Part shown: in pieces, positions 18,701 to 28,100 of the stretch | Layout of the letters: each line of letters starts with the position of its first letter | How positions within the stretch are numbered: the stretch's first letter is position 1 | Assembly (NCBI RefSeq): GCF_004341165.1 | Contig: NZ_SLZR01000002.1 | Coordinates: 310,001 to 374,000, forward strand | Reading direction: 5' to 3' | DNA from: Reinekea marinisedimentorum | GTDB taxonomy: Bacteria; Pseudomonadota; Gammaproteobacteria; Pseudomonadales; Natronospirillaceae | DNA: 64,000 nucleotides | Made by a program: the position numbers and the translations under genes | Notes under the pieces: generated by a model | What the model saw: the letters and a program-made list of their open reading frames with translations, nothing else | The model's database searches: none | Told to the model about the DNA's origin: nothing

Positions 18701-19077
18701 AGCGGGCCGTCTTCAGTGACCTTCAGGTAGGAGGTTAACTCACCCGCCAGTTGCTCGTCGTACTCAAACGGAAATTTCTCTGCGTACTCTTCAACAAAAA
18801 AGTCGAATGGGTTAATCACCGTCATATCGGCGATCACTTCCACCTCGAACTTCAGTTCCTTAATTTTTTCCGGGAATACCAACCGTGCCTGATAGTTACC
18901 GAACGGGTCCTGCTGCCAATTAACAAAGTGCTGCTCCGGGGTTACCTTCAGAGAATAGCTGTGGATATGATTTCTCGAATGCGGTGCAGGACGCAGACGC
19001 AGGATATGTGGATATACATTAGTTAAGCGGTCAAATTTGTAGCTTGTTTTATGCTGCAGAGCGACACGAATGGTCAT
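15739..19077 (-). CDS. Transglutaminase-like / DUF2126 protein
   Basis: A 1112-residue protein. The N-terminal ~300 residues are a transglutaminase-like module with a Cys in KGSCRDTSWLL (about residue 180), a His in DLHAWCEVYLPGAGW and an Asp in LDPTSG. The remaining ~800 residues are the DUF2126 region, with conserved stretches such as RLTMGGEPTFVS, GQGKWYPGEEVPRWA, GTGGGNHITLGG and GRHTGTGGG. The long domain is often found with circularly permuted ATP-grasp and alpha-E proteins and has no established reaction. It starts inside the end of the alpha-E gene (four-base overlap). There is no signal peptide, so it is cytoplasmic. Confidence 0.9.
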   Translation of the reverse strand: MTIRVALQHKTSYKFDRLTNVYPHILRLRPAPHSRNHIHSYSLKVTPEQHFVNWQQDPFGNYQARLVFPEKIKELKFEVEVIADMTVINPFDFFVEEYAEKFPFEYDEQLAGELTSYLKVTEDGPLLNEWVDSIDRKERTTNDFLVELNQRLASEIGYGIRLEPGVQTPEETLTLKKGSCRDTSWLLVQILRKLGLAARFASGYLVQLTSDVKSLDGPSGPEEDFTDLHAWCEVYLPGAGWVGLDPTSGLFAGEGHIPLACTPEPASAAPITGATGECEVEFSYSNNVYRIHEDPRVTKPYIDGEWDYINALGKSVDKEFKSNDIRLTMGGEPTFVSATDMDSDQWNTAALGADKLRLAKDLLLRLKKRFAPKGVVHYGQGKWYPGEEVPRWALGCYWRKDKQPLWKETRYLARADKDYGYTTKQAQAFGMLLTKVLSVPKKSLRPAYEDTLYYLMQEQSLPEELDPRSADLSNDLERRRLARLLTKGLNSPTGYVLPLAWDDTTESWQSDYWKLRRDLITLIPGDSSMGYRLPLNSLAPMQEHEFTPERDPFEPLEDLAAHGDAESILIHDKKPEPAGEKKVLKPTIRTSLCLEVREGRLHLFLPPLTHLEHYVLLLEKIELVAKKLKLAVVLEGYEPPRDPRLIGFQVTPDPGVIEVNIHPSASWKELVRNTDVLYKEAYLSRLGTEKFMQDGRHTGTGGGNHITLGGATPADSPFLRRPEILQSFVTFWQHHPGLSYLFSGMFIGPTSQAPRPDEGRDEMLYEMEIAFQQMPKGTIEQPWVADRLMRNLLIDITGNTHRSEFCIDKLYAAGTASGRQGILEFRGFEMPPHPHMSLVQALLIRCLLARFWKEPYKKPLVRWGTTLHDKFMLPHFVWNDVKEVVKDLNEHGYPFKLEWLVPFEEFRFPHYGRLQLDDIELELRWAIEPWHVLGEEVSQSGTSRYVDSSVERMQVKLTGMTTDRYVLACNGRRVPIKSTGVKGEYVGAVRFRAWAPPSALHPMLGVDTPLVFDLIDTWNGKSIGGCTYHVSHPGGRSYDNSPVNAYEAEARRISRFWDHGYTQGRIEPKPEFDALRDFFPNHREPFAMKPPVEEPAGEYPHTLDLRKQYTSF

Positions 19078-20018
19078 GCGGCGTCTTCCTCTTTGAAGGC
19101 AAACCAGTTTTCAACGATAACTTCGTTGAGCTTAATTAAATCTATTTGCAATTCGTTAAGATAAGAGCGGAAGTCATCAGTTAAATCCTGAGAGCTTTCG
19201 ATCACGTATTTCAGGCTTTTAATATCCTTAAGCACGGTTCGCACGCTTGCGCTTCTTGGCAGATACTTGGCCGCTCGGTCCATTTGCTCGACACAGTAAT
19301 AGAAGGTTCTCGGAAACTGCTCATCGTTAAGCAGGTAGTTCACAACATTCGATGCGCGAATGGCCCGGCGCACCGTACGACGATAGGTTAAATAGGCGCT
19401 TTGTGAGCGCAGAACCTTCGACCAGATCACCTGGGTTAAATTCACATTGGACTCTTCAAACGGTTCCATCGCCAGGAATGTTCCGGCATCCAGCATCCGG
19501 GTGGTCATATCGGCGCGCTCAATGTTGCAACCGAGAATCATAAAGTTCCAGCCGGCATCCCGGGCCATGGCACCGACCAATAAACCAGTGATCATCTGGC
19601 AAGACTCGATCACATGCGTCAAGAACTCATGACGCTTGGAGCGATTCACACCCTGCGAGATATTCTCGCGTACATAGATGTAAAGCTCGTTAGTGAGCTC
19701 CCAGGTCTCTGATGGAATCACATCGCGCGAGGTGCGTACGTTTTCGCGCAGCATGCGAATAGAAGACATCAGTGAGGCATAGTTGTCGTCATCAGCTAAC
19801 AAAAACTTGACCACGTTGCGCTCACTCTTCACTTTATAGCGCTCATGGAATTGCTCGGTGCCGCTGTTGATAACGATCAGGTTGTACCAGGAAATGCTGT
19901 TTCCACGCGGTAAATCATAAAGCAGGTTGTCGTATACACTGACCAGTCGGGCGGTATTTTCAATTCGCTCAAGGTAGCGGGCCAACCAATAAATTCGTTC
20001 TGCAACTCTGGATAACAT
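19074..20018 (-). CDS. Alpha-E domain protein (DUF403)
   Basis: A 314-residue, nearly all-helical protein beginning MLSRVAERIYWLARYLERIEN, the hallmark opening of the alpha-E family. A conserved acidic and aromatic pattern follows (MDRAAKYLPRSASVR). The family is known only from its constant association with circularly permuted ATP-grasp and transglutaminase-like proteins; its biochemical role is not established. It lies 14 bases after the ATP-grasp gene and overlaps the next gene by four bases. A second copy of the domain forms the C-terminal half of the fusion at 13121-15712. Confidence 0.9.
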   Translation of the reverse strand: MLSRVAERIYWLARYLERIENTARLVSVYDNLLYDLPRGNSISWYNLIVINSGTEQFHERYKVKSERNVVKFLLADDDNYASLMSSIRMLRENVRTSRDVIPSETWELTNELYIYVRENISQGVNRSKRHEFLTHVIESCQMITGLLVGAMARDAGWNFMILGCNIERADMTTRMLDAGTFLAMEPFEESNVNLTQVIWSKVLRSQSAYLTYRRTVRRAIRASNVVNYLLNDEQFPRTFYYCVEQMDRAAKYLPRSASVRTVLKDIKSLKYVIESSQDLTDDFRSYLNELQIDLIKLNEVIVENWFAFKEEDAA

Positions 20019-20032
20019 AATCTGACACTCCC

Positions 20033-21475
20033 TTATTCGACAATCCAGGTATCTTTACTGCCACCGCCCTGCGATGAATTCACCACCAGCGAGCCCTTTT
20101 TCAATGCTACACGCGTTAAGCCACCGGTTGTGACATAACTTTCATCGGCCTGCAGAATGAAGGGTCGCAAATCCAGATGCCGGGGTTCAATGGTACCTTT
20201 GGCAATCAGCGTGGGCGCTGTTGAAAGCTTCAACGTTGGCTGGGCAATGTAATTCCGTGGGTTGGCTTTGATCAGCTTGGCAAAGGTTGCCTGCTCTTTC
20301 TTGGTGGAATGCGGGCCGACCAGCATGCCGTAACCGCCGGATTCATTGGCCGGTTTCACCACCAGCTTATCGAGATTTTCCAGCACGTATTCGCGCTGCT
20401 CTTCGTTTTCACACAGGAAGGTTTCAACGTTCGGCAGAATCGGCTCTTCATTCAGGTAATAGCGGATGATCTCTGGCACATAGGCATACACGACCTTATC
20501 GTCGGCCACGCCTGCGCCCGGCGCATTCGCCAGCGCTACATTTCCGGCACGCCAGGCGCGCATCAGACCGGGCACGCCCAGCACCGATTCTTTGTTGAAT
20601 ACTTCCGGGTCCATAAACTCATCGTCGATGCGGCGGTAGATAACATCCACCTGCTCGGCCCCATGGATGGTCTTCATGTAGACACAATCATCATCGGCCA
20701 CAAACAGGTCGCTGCCCTCAACCAGCTCGACACCCATCTGCTGAGCTAAAAAGGCGTGTTCAAAGTAGGCGGAATTAAAGATACCCGGCGTTAAGACCAC
20801 GATCTCCGGCATTTCCACTTCGCGCGGGGAAAGCGAGGCCAAACGGTCAAACAGTTGTGATGGATAGTCACCCACCGGGCGAATGTTGTCGTTTTCAAAC
20901 AGCTCCGGGAAAACCCGTTTGGTGATCGCGCGGTTTTCCAGCATATAGGAAACACCGGAAGGCACCCGGAGGTTATCTTCCAGGACATAAAACTGGCCAT
21001 CGCCTGCGCGCACCAAATCGGTGCCGCATATGTGTGCCCAAACCCCAAACTTAGGCGTCATGCCAACACATTCCGGCCGGAAGTTTTTCGATTCTTTGAT
21101 GATGTACTCGGGAATAATGCCGTCTTTAAGTACATTCTGATCGTTGTACAGATCGTTAATAAACATATTCAGCGCGGTGAGCCGCTGCTTTAAACCGGCT
21201 TCGGCGACTTTCCAGTCTTCTCCACTGATGATGCGCGGCAGAATGTCGAATGGCCAGGCCCGGTCGATATTGCCTTCGTCGGTGTAAACCGTGAAGCTCA
21301 CCCCCATCTCGGCAATAGTGGCCTCGGCCATCTGTTTACGCTGGTCGAGCTCGTCCTGCTCCAGCCCCGAAAGATAATTGACCAATTGCTCAGCTGCTTT
21401 TCTGGGCTTGCGGTCTTCCTGGATCAGCTCGTCATAAAACTGATCCGACTGATACTTATTCCAACTGTTATCCAT
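20033..21475 (-). CDS. Circularly permuted ATP-grasp protein (DUF404/DUF407)
   Basis: A 480-residue cytoplasmic protein, first gene of the five-gene operon. Conserved segments include INDLYNDQNVLKDGIIP, YMLENRAITKRVFPELF, VIYRRIDDEFMDPE, APGAGVADDK and the nucleotide-binding VVKPANESGGYGMLVGP. ATP-grasp enzymes activate a carboxylate with ATP and join it to an amine or thiol, so a peptide or amide ligase activity is likely. Known analyses of this family suggest synthesis of a small peptide or modification of a protein, but no product has been shown. It lies 14 bases upstream of the alpha-E gene. The 204 bases before it should contain the operon promoter. Confidence 0.9.
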   Translation of the reverse strand: MDNSWNKYQSDQFYDELIQEDRKPRKAAEQLVNYLSGLEQDELDQRKQMAEATIAEMGVSFTVYTDEGNIDRAWPFDILPRIISGEDWKVAEAGLKQRLTALNMFINDLYNDQNVLKDGIIPEYIIKESKNFRPECVGMTPKFGVWAHICGTDLVRAGDGQFYVLEDNLRVPSGVSYMLENRAITKRVFPELFENDNIRPVGDYPSQLFDRLASLSPREVEMPEIVVLTPGIFNSAYFEHAFLAQQMGVELVEGSDLFVADDDCVYMKTIHGAEQVDVIYRRIDDEFMDPEVFNKESVLGVPGLMRAWRAGNVALANAPGAGVADDKVVYAYVPEIIRYYLNEEPILPNVETFLCENEEQREYVLENLDKLVVKPANESGGYGMLVGPHSTKKEQATFAKLIKANPRNYIAQPTLKLSTAPTLIAKGTIEPRHLDLRPFILQADESYVTTGGLTRVALKKGSLVVNSSQGGGSKDTWIVE

Positions 21476-21679
21476 CTTAAATCTGCCTTGAAAACTTTTT
21501 TGTAATTCATCCGGGTAAAGGCGAATGACTGTAATTCTGCGAGTCTCCCCAGTGAAGCCAGCTAGCTCACTAAGTGACGGATACGAATAGAGAATTCTTC
21601 GTTAATAGCAAAATCAGCAATTATTAAACCAACTTCATTGCAGATTAGTTTCACCACAAATACAAGGATAAATAGCGAT

Positions 21680-22015
21680 TCAGAATGTCAAGGAACGAAA
21701 AAGATAAAAACGAAGCAGGATTATCAGCAAACCCAGCGACAGTACGGCTAAATCCAGCCAATGCAGATAAACCTCCGCCGGCGCCATGAAGTAATCCACC
21801 AGTGCGACACCGGCAATAACAACACCACTGAGAATGACGCCAACATTAAACCAGCGGCGACGTTTCCGCCGGATCAGCTCAAGCAGAATAATGCTCAGAT
21901 AAGCACAGCTGGCCGCCAGGTTAAGCGGCCACAAACCACCACCATTCAGCTCAGTCAGGCTGCCCAGCCAGATAACACCAACAAACACCAGATAGGCTTC
22001 ATATAACCGGATCAC
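21680..22015 (-). CDS. Small membrane protein, function unknown
   Basis: A 111-residue protein with a GTG start supported by AGGG seven bases upstream. About four hydrophobic helices (roughly 5-20, 28-48, 56-76 and 84-104) are separated by a basic loop, IRRKRRRW. No family was recognised. It is transcribed in the same direction as the ATP-grasp operon but is separated from it by 204 bases, and it diverges from the sixA-like gene. Confidence 0.65.
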   Translation of the reverse strand: MIRLYEAYLVFVGVIWLGSLTELNGGGLWPLNLAASCAYLSIILLELIRRKRRRWFNVGVILSGVVIAGVALVDYFMAPAEVYLHWLDLAVLSLGLLIILLRFYLFRSLTF

Positions 22016-22090
22016 ACCACACCCTTTTAAAGCTTCTTTACTGTATGACCGAATTTTTGTACTACAGTTTCAGGAAAAGTACTTGTAACC

Positions 22091-22594
22091 ATGAAAACCC
22101 TACACCTGATTCGCCACGCCAAATCCAGCTGGGAGAACCCGCATCTGGGTGATCTTGAAAGGCCATTAAACAGCCGGGGCTTGCGCAGCTGCCCGTTAAT
22201 GGCACCGCATATACTGGCATCAGGCTGTTCATTAAAGAACGTCTATTCCAGCCCGGCACTGCGTGCCCGCACGACCATTGAGCTGATTGCTCACAACCTG
22301 CCGCAACAGAACATCAGCTGGACGCTCTGTGATGCCTTATATTGCTTTCACCATAAAGAGCTTCGCGACTGGTGCCGCAACCTAAGCGATGACATGGACG
22401 AGGTTGTTATTATCGGCCACAACCCGGCACTGCTGAACTTCTGCAACAAGCTCACCGGTGCCCACCTGAACAATATTCCAACCTGTGGCTATGTTCAGCT
22501 GATTGACCCCGATCTGCAGAACTGGAACGACTTAGCCTGGCACACCTTCAGACTGACCTACTTCTTAAGGCCAAAAGACTTCGCTGAAAAGTGA
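22091..22594 (+). CDS. sixA: SixA-like phosphohistidine phosphatase (histidine phosphatase superfamily)
   Basis: A 167-residue cytoplasmic protein with the catalytic RHA motif at the N-terminus (LHLIRHAKSSW, His near residue 8), a SPALRARTT segment and a second catalytic His in VVIIGHNPALL. Short proteins of this kind resemble SixA, which removes phosphate from His in phosphorelay and PTS proteins. Just downstream is a two-component pair, but a direct link is only suggestive. The tail (after about residue 150) is not conserved in character. Confidence 0.85.
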   Translation: MKTLHLIRHAKSSWENPHLGDLERPLNSRGLRSCPLMAPHILASGCSLKNVYSSPALRARTTIELIAHNLPQQNISWTLCDALYCFHHKELRDWCRNLSDDMDEVVIIGHNPALLNFCNKLTGAHLNNIPTCGYVQLIDPDLQNWNDLAWHTFRLTYFLRPKDFAEK

Positions 22595-22766
22595 ACAGCG
22601 ATTTCTTGCAAAGGTCTCGACATTCGCTGCGAACCGCGCCTAGTCAGCTGTTTTTCCTGAAGGCCAGAGATATATCAGAGTTATTAGAGGTGCCTTTAAC
22701 CCAATCTAAACAACTGGGCGCGCAAAGACGTTAAAATTGGCATCAATTAATCAGAGAACCGATTCT

Positions 22767-23453
22767 ATGAAGCAACGCCTACTGGTGGTTGATGATAACC
22801 CCGGAGTCACCACCCTGCTGGCCGATGTGTTTGCCAGCCAGAACTTTGAAGTACAGCAGGCCGAAAACGGTCTGGTCGCATTACGCCTGATGGAAAGCTT
22901 TCGCCCCGACATCGTTCTGCTCGACATCATGATGCCGGAAATGGACGGCTTTGAGTTTTTGCAGAAAATCCGCCGAACCTCGGATGTGCCGGTTATCATG
23001 ATTACCGCCAAACAACATGAGAATGATGCAATTAAAGGCTTCCAGCTCGGCGCCGACGATTACATCGTCAAGCCCTTCCGCATTCGCGAGCTCTCTATGC
23101 GCATTCAGGCCATTCTGCGTCGCTCACGCTTTGCCAAGATTGACCGGGAAGAGCTGAACGTGGGTCAGCTGAAGATCAACCGAGCCAACAATGAGGTGCA
23201 GTTGGCCGGCAAGAAGATCGATTTAACAACCACCGAGTTTCACCTGCTTGAACTGATGGCAAACCGAGCCGAACATACCGTCAGCAAGGCCGACCTGTGC
23301 ATGCACCTGATCGACCAAGGTTGCAGTGGTTCCGAATCAACGCTGAAAATTCACATACGCAACCTGCGCAGTAAAATTGAACAACAGGGTAACGACCAGA
23401 CGCGCATTGAAACGGTCTTTGGCGTTGGCTACCGCATGCGGATTACCGAATGA
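22767..23453 (+). CDS. OmpR-family response regulator
   Basis: A 228-residue regulator. The receiver domain (about 1-115) shows the acidic pair in LLVVDDNPG, the phospho-acceptor in DIVLLDIMMPEMDG, and Thr and Lys in MITAK and YIVKPF. The C-terminal winged helix (about 130-228) ends with FGVGYRMR. The ATG at 22767 is chosen over an in-frame TTG 30 bases upstream because the protein then starts directly with the receiver strand and has AGAGA nine bases before it. Its stop overlaps the start of the kinase gene (ATGA), so the two form one cotranslated pair. Target genes are not evident. Confidence 0.92.
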   Translation: MKQRLLVVDDNPGVTTLLADVFASQNFEVQQAENGLVALRLMESFRPDIVLLDIMMPEMDGFEFLQKIRRTSDVPVIMITAKQHENDAIKGFQLGADDYIVKPFRIRELSMRIQAILRRSRFAKIDREELNVGQLKINRANNEVQLAGKKIDLTTTEFHLLELMANRAEHTVSKADLCMHLIDQGCSGSESTLKIHIRNLRSKIEQQGNDQTRIETVFGVGYRMRITE

Positions 23454-24850
23454 AAAATTTATCGCTACGCAACAAACTGATGCTTTCTTATTTGCTGATT
23501 GCATTCTTCAGCTCATCGCTTATCTACGGCTTGATTCGCTTAGGTGGCGAACAGCGCGTTGCGCAGCTGATTCACGATTCGCACCTGAATGAAATTCACG
23601 ACGAGGTTCTCAACTGGTATCGCGCTGAACAATCCTGGCAGGGATTTCAGCGCTATTTTTTCTCCTTACACCCACCTAAGGCCAAGCAACTGGCAAGCAG
23701 CGAAACCAGCCCGGAAGATCAATCCTCTCAAATACTGAAATCGCATGGCGTAGTCAGCGCAGACAACCGGGTACTGATCCGCTTTCTGGATTTTCGGGAA
23801 GACGATATTGTCCCGAATGCCTACCTGACTGACGCCATTCCGGTTCAGCTGGATCACCAGACCGTCGCCTATATTGTGCCCGGAGAAACCGTTGGCATCA
23901 CGCTCGCTTCTGAAGAGCAGATCTTTCTGCAGCGCACCAATGAGGTTTTGCTTATTGCGATTATTGCCAGCCTGATTCTGGCCACGCTTCTGGCGCTGCT
24001 ATTCAGCCGGATTATTTCAAAACCGGTACAGGCACTGACCTCGGCCAGCGAAAAGATGGCGCAAGGGCGCTTTAACCAGCAGATTCCCGTGCAGGGCGAT
24101 GATGAGATCTCCCGGCTGGTAAAAACCTTTAACAAAATGAGTGACGACATCCATTCCCTGATCAGCAAACGCACGCAGTTTACGGCAGACATCAGTCACG
24201 ACCTCGGCACACCCTTACAGATCATTTCCGGTTACGTTGAAACGGCACTGGATGGCGATATGGAGCTGACCAAAGAGCGACTGCACATCATTGCCAATGA
24301 AGCTGAGCGCATGCGCCGGTTGATAAAAGACCTGAGCCTGTTGGCGAGCTCAGATGATGGCAATCTGCCAATGAACCGGCAACCGGTTGACCCGGATGCC
24401 ATCCTAACCAGCTGCGTTAAATCTTTTACGCAGGCCAGTAAAAAAAAGAAGATCCACATTCATTACAGCAATGAGCTGAATAAGCCAGAAACGTTACAGC
24501 TCGACCCCGATAGAATGGAACAGGTAATCGGCAATATACTGAGTAACGCGCTGCGCTTTACACCCGCACACGGCCAGATAGACATCACCCTGTTTAAAAA
24601 CAAAACCTCGCTCTGCATAACCATTAAAGACAACGGCATCGGTGCTGAACAGTCGGTGCTTGCCAACCTGTTCGACCGCAGCTTTCAGGCAGACTCATCC
24701 CGCTCCGCAAAGACAGGTAATAAAGGTCTCGGCTTAGCGATCAGCAAGGCATTGGTTGAAGCACAGGGCGGGCTTATTTCTGCAGCTTCAGAAGGATTGG
24801 GAAAGGGACTTACCATTCGTATTTGTTTTCCTGCCGACGCCTCTCATTAG
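23450..24850 (+). CDS. Sensor histidine kinase, partner of the OmpR-type regulator
   Basis: A 466-residue inner-membrane kinase. Helices at about 9-25 and 163-185 flank a periplasmic sensor of about 135 residues. A HAMP domain follows (FSRIISKPVQALTSASEKMAQG), then the phosphoacceptor motif FTADISHDLGTPLQ (His near residue 250; the usual ELRTP is DLGTP here), and an ATPase domain with NILSNALRFTPAHG, DNGIGAEQ and GNKGLGLAISKAL. It would phosphorylate the regulator encoded upstream. The stimulus is unknown. Confidence 0.92.
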   Translation: MKNLSLRNKLMLSYLLIAFFSSSLIYGLIRLGGEQRVAQLIHDSHLNEIHDEVLNWYRAEQSWQGFQRYFFSLHPPKAKQLASSETSPEDQSSQILKSHGVVSADNRVLIRFLDFREDDIVPNAYLTDAIPVQLDHQTVAYIVPGETVGITLASEEQIFLQRTNEVLLIAIIASLILATLLALLFSRIISKPVQALTSASEKMAQGRFNQQIPVQGDDEISRLVKTFNKMSDDIHSLISKRTQFTADISHDLGTPLQIISGYVETALDGDMELTKERLHIIANEAERMRRLIKDLSLLASSDDGNLPMNRQPVDPDAILTSCVKSFTQASKKKKIHIHYSNELNKPETLQLDPDRMEQVIGNILSNALRFTPAHGQIDITLFKNKTSLCITIKDNGIGAEQSVLANLFDRSFQADSSRSAKTGNKGLGLAISKALVEAQGGLISAASEGLGKGLTIRICFPADASH

Positions 24851-25198
24851 ATATTAACCAATTTGATAAGCAGCCCTTCGATTGTGCATTTCCTCATGAC
24901 TAGCTGAGCAGAAAATAAAATCAAAATAGCATTTATCAAGGTTTTTATCGGAATTGCAGTACAAGCAAAAATAACCTTGTCATAGCCCATGCTAGCATCT
25001 TCTGCGAAAGCCAATTACAAAAAAACGCCTGTTCAATGACGAAAATAAGCTGAACTTACGGCGTTTTTTACAGACCCCTTCAGGACGAATCGTTAACCCT
25101 ACCGTCAGCACGGAACCGCTGAAATGTTATTGGCATTGAATCCCTGCAAGCCATTTTTTGGCCATGGGAAATTCAACAACCTAACTCTCAGAGCCATA
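24851..25198. other. Intergenic region between the two-component pair and the PilY1-like gene
   Basis: This 348-base AT-rich stretch contains the long inverted repeat described separately at 25020-25069. No RNA gene or clear promoter was recognised. An in-frame ATG at 25124 could extend the next gene, but the residues it would add do not resemble part of a signal peptide. Confidence 0.5.
25020..25069 (+). terminator. Long hairpin, probable bidirectional terminator
   Basis: AAAAAACGCC (25020-25029) pairs with GGCGTTTTTT (25060-25069), and GTTCA (25031-25035) pairs with TGAAC (25051-25055). The T run on the right suits termination of transcription arriving from the sensor-kinase gene; the A run on the left gives the same on the other strand. 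Confidence 0.6.
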
Positions 25199-28100
25199 AT
25201 GATGCTGCAAAAAAAGTCACTTATAAACATCCTGATTAAATCCGGGTATCTTTCCGGGGCCGCTCTATTAGGCAGTATGGTTTCGGCAACGACACTGACG
25301 ATTTCCGACACGCCACTCTTTCTGGAAAGCAGTGTGCAATCGAATATTTATTTTGTTATTGATGACTCCGGTTCGATGACTGCAGAGACGATTTATACCG
25401 ATGGAGCCGTTGACAACTTTGGTATTAGTGCAACCAGTAAAACCAACAGTATTGGTATGATCGACTTCAGTGATGAACTTACGGTAATGGAAGCCTGCTC
25501 GGGTTTTAATTCACTCTATTACGATCCGGATAAAACCTACAGCCCCTGGGTCGGTGAAGACTCATCCGGCAATGACTTTGCCGATCAAAAGATCACTGCC
25601 GCGAATAACGCCAACCCATACAACACCAGCAGCACAACAAACCTAACCTCTGAAAGCACCATTACAACCACGACCAACAGCGGATGGGGTAAGGATAAAA
25701 ACAGCTCGTCAACCTCCACGACGATCGGCTATGGCTACATGCGATTCAACGATCTTGATGGGGACGGTTATCTTGATGAATACACAGACCTTGATGGTGA
25801 CGACGAACTGGACGTCTTTATAGACCTGAACGGCAATGACACCTTCGATGGTTATGTCAGCGCCGATGCAGACACCCGTTTCGGCAACGGCGGTGTCGAA
25901 AGTGAACTGGAATGCCCTAACCTCGACCTGATTGGTGACACAGTGACCGTCGGCAGCGACAGCCTGACAGCAAATGAATTTCTGGCGACCTGGTTCACCT
26001 ACGCCAACGATATGGATGACGATGAGCAGACCAATTTTGCCAACTGGTATAGCTACTACCGCAAACGAAAATGGGTAGTCAAAGTTGCGCTTTCCGACAT
26101 CATCACCGATTCCACTCAGCGCATGGGCATTACCACCATCTGGGATAAGTACACCACCGAAATTAAGGATGTCGATGACATTTCCCTGTCCGCCGATGAC
26201 GACGCAGCGGATAACAAAGACGCCCTGTTGGCAAATATGTTTCAGATTGGCTCCAGCGGTACAACGCCGTTACGAAGCGCGCTGGTCAATGCCGGCAATT
26301 ACTTTGCCGGAACCTCAGACAGCAGCAGCCCGATACTCTCTGAAGATGAGGGCGGCTCCTGCCAGCAGAACTTCACCATCATGATGACCGATGGTTTCTG
26401 GAACGGCAGTGACCCTTCAGTCGGCAACGAAGACAGCAATAACGACTCCGACTGGGACGGCGGCTACTATGCCGACGAATACTCAGGTGTCAGCAATACC
26501 CTGGCCGACGTCGCCATGTACTACTACGAGACTGACCTCGACTCCACCCTGGATGATTCAGTCCCTACCAACAGCTACGACGAAAACACCGCACAACACA
26601 TGGTCACCTACATGGTTGCGTTTGGTGTGTCCGGCTCTTTAAATTATGACGACTGGGAAAGCTATATCGGCCTCACAAACAACGAAGACGTAACCATCGA
26701 TTCGGTCAACGACTACATAGAGTCTGACTATTTTCCAGGTTGGCCAACCCCCTCATCCAGTTCCGCGACGACCATCGATGATGTCTGGCATGCAGCCTAT
26801 AATGGCCGGGGATTATTCTTAAACGCACAAGACCCGGATGAACTGATTGAATCTCTCGAAAGTGCGATTGACGATATCGACGGCCGAAACTCAGCGGCCT
26901 CTGCGGTGAGTGTGACCACCGGCTCCATCACGTCAACAACGATGCTCTACACTACTTCTTTCAACAGCTCTGACTGGATCGGCCGCATCTATGGCTACGC
27001 CATCGACAGCGATGGCTCGCTGGCCGAAGACCCGGTCGTTGCCTCCTATATTCCGGAAGATTATGAGCGCACCATCATCAGCTGGAATACCGAAACGCTT
27101 GATGGTGTGCCCTTCGTGTGGGAAGACAGTTCCGGCGACGACGCCATCAGCAGCGATCAGCAAACAGAAATCGGTTCAGAAGACCTGCTGGAATACATAC
27201 GCGGAGAAGACAGTTTAGAAGGCACCAGTTTCCGCGAGCGAGGCAGCTGGGAAAGTGACGATACCGATAACTATCTGGGAGACATCATCAACTCGGCTCC
27301 CGCCTATCTGGCAAACCCGATTTTCCTGTACGACGATGATCTGGAAGATGACGCCTACAGCGACTATCGCACTGACCCCGATGGTGACGACAGCAACGAT
27401 TTTGAATACGGCGGCATTACCTATTACCGAACGCCAATGCTTTATGTCGGCGCCAACGACGGCATGCTGCACGCCTTTCAGGTAAACCCGGATACCGACG
27501 ATGCCGACTTTGGTCAGGAACTGTTTGCCTACGTACCTTCCATGCTTTACGACCGCTTTGAATACCTGGCAGACGAAGACACCTACAACCATGCCTACTA
27601 CGCCGATGGCTCACCTTATATCGGCGATGCTTACTTCGATAATGAATGGCACTCAGTGCTGGTTGCCGGGTTGAACGCTGGCGGTCAAGGCGTCTATGCA
27701 CTCGATGTTACCGACCCGGACAGTTTCGACGGCACCGAAACGGCCGCTGCCCGCAATGTGCTCTGGGAGTTCAACGACGACAGTAGCAGCATCGATGACG
27801 ATGGCAATCAGCTCGGCGATGACGACCTGGGTTACACCTTCAGCCGGCCAACCATTGCAAAGTCTTACGATAACGGCAACTGGGTCGCCATTTTCGGTAA
27901 CGGCTATAACAATAACGAAGAAGACGGTCATCCTGGTACCGGCACCGCCGTACTGTACGTTGTAAATCTGGAAACCGGCGCGCTGATTAAAAAGATTGAT
28001 ACCGGCGTAAACGAACTTGCCACACCCAATGGATTATCCAGCCCCGTCACTCTGGACACCGATGGTGATGCCCAGGCTGATTACGTTTATGCCGGCGACT

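Noticed and set aside
21476-21679. Small gene or RNA between the ATP-grasp operon and the small membrane protein.
   Set aside because: No open frame with a ribosome site and no stable conserved-looking fold; probably only the operon promoter region.
25124-25198. Alternative 25-residue N-terminal extension of the PilY1-like protein.
   Set aside because: It would place non-signal sequence before a good signal peptide, and its ATG lacks a convincing ribosome site.
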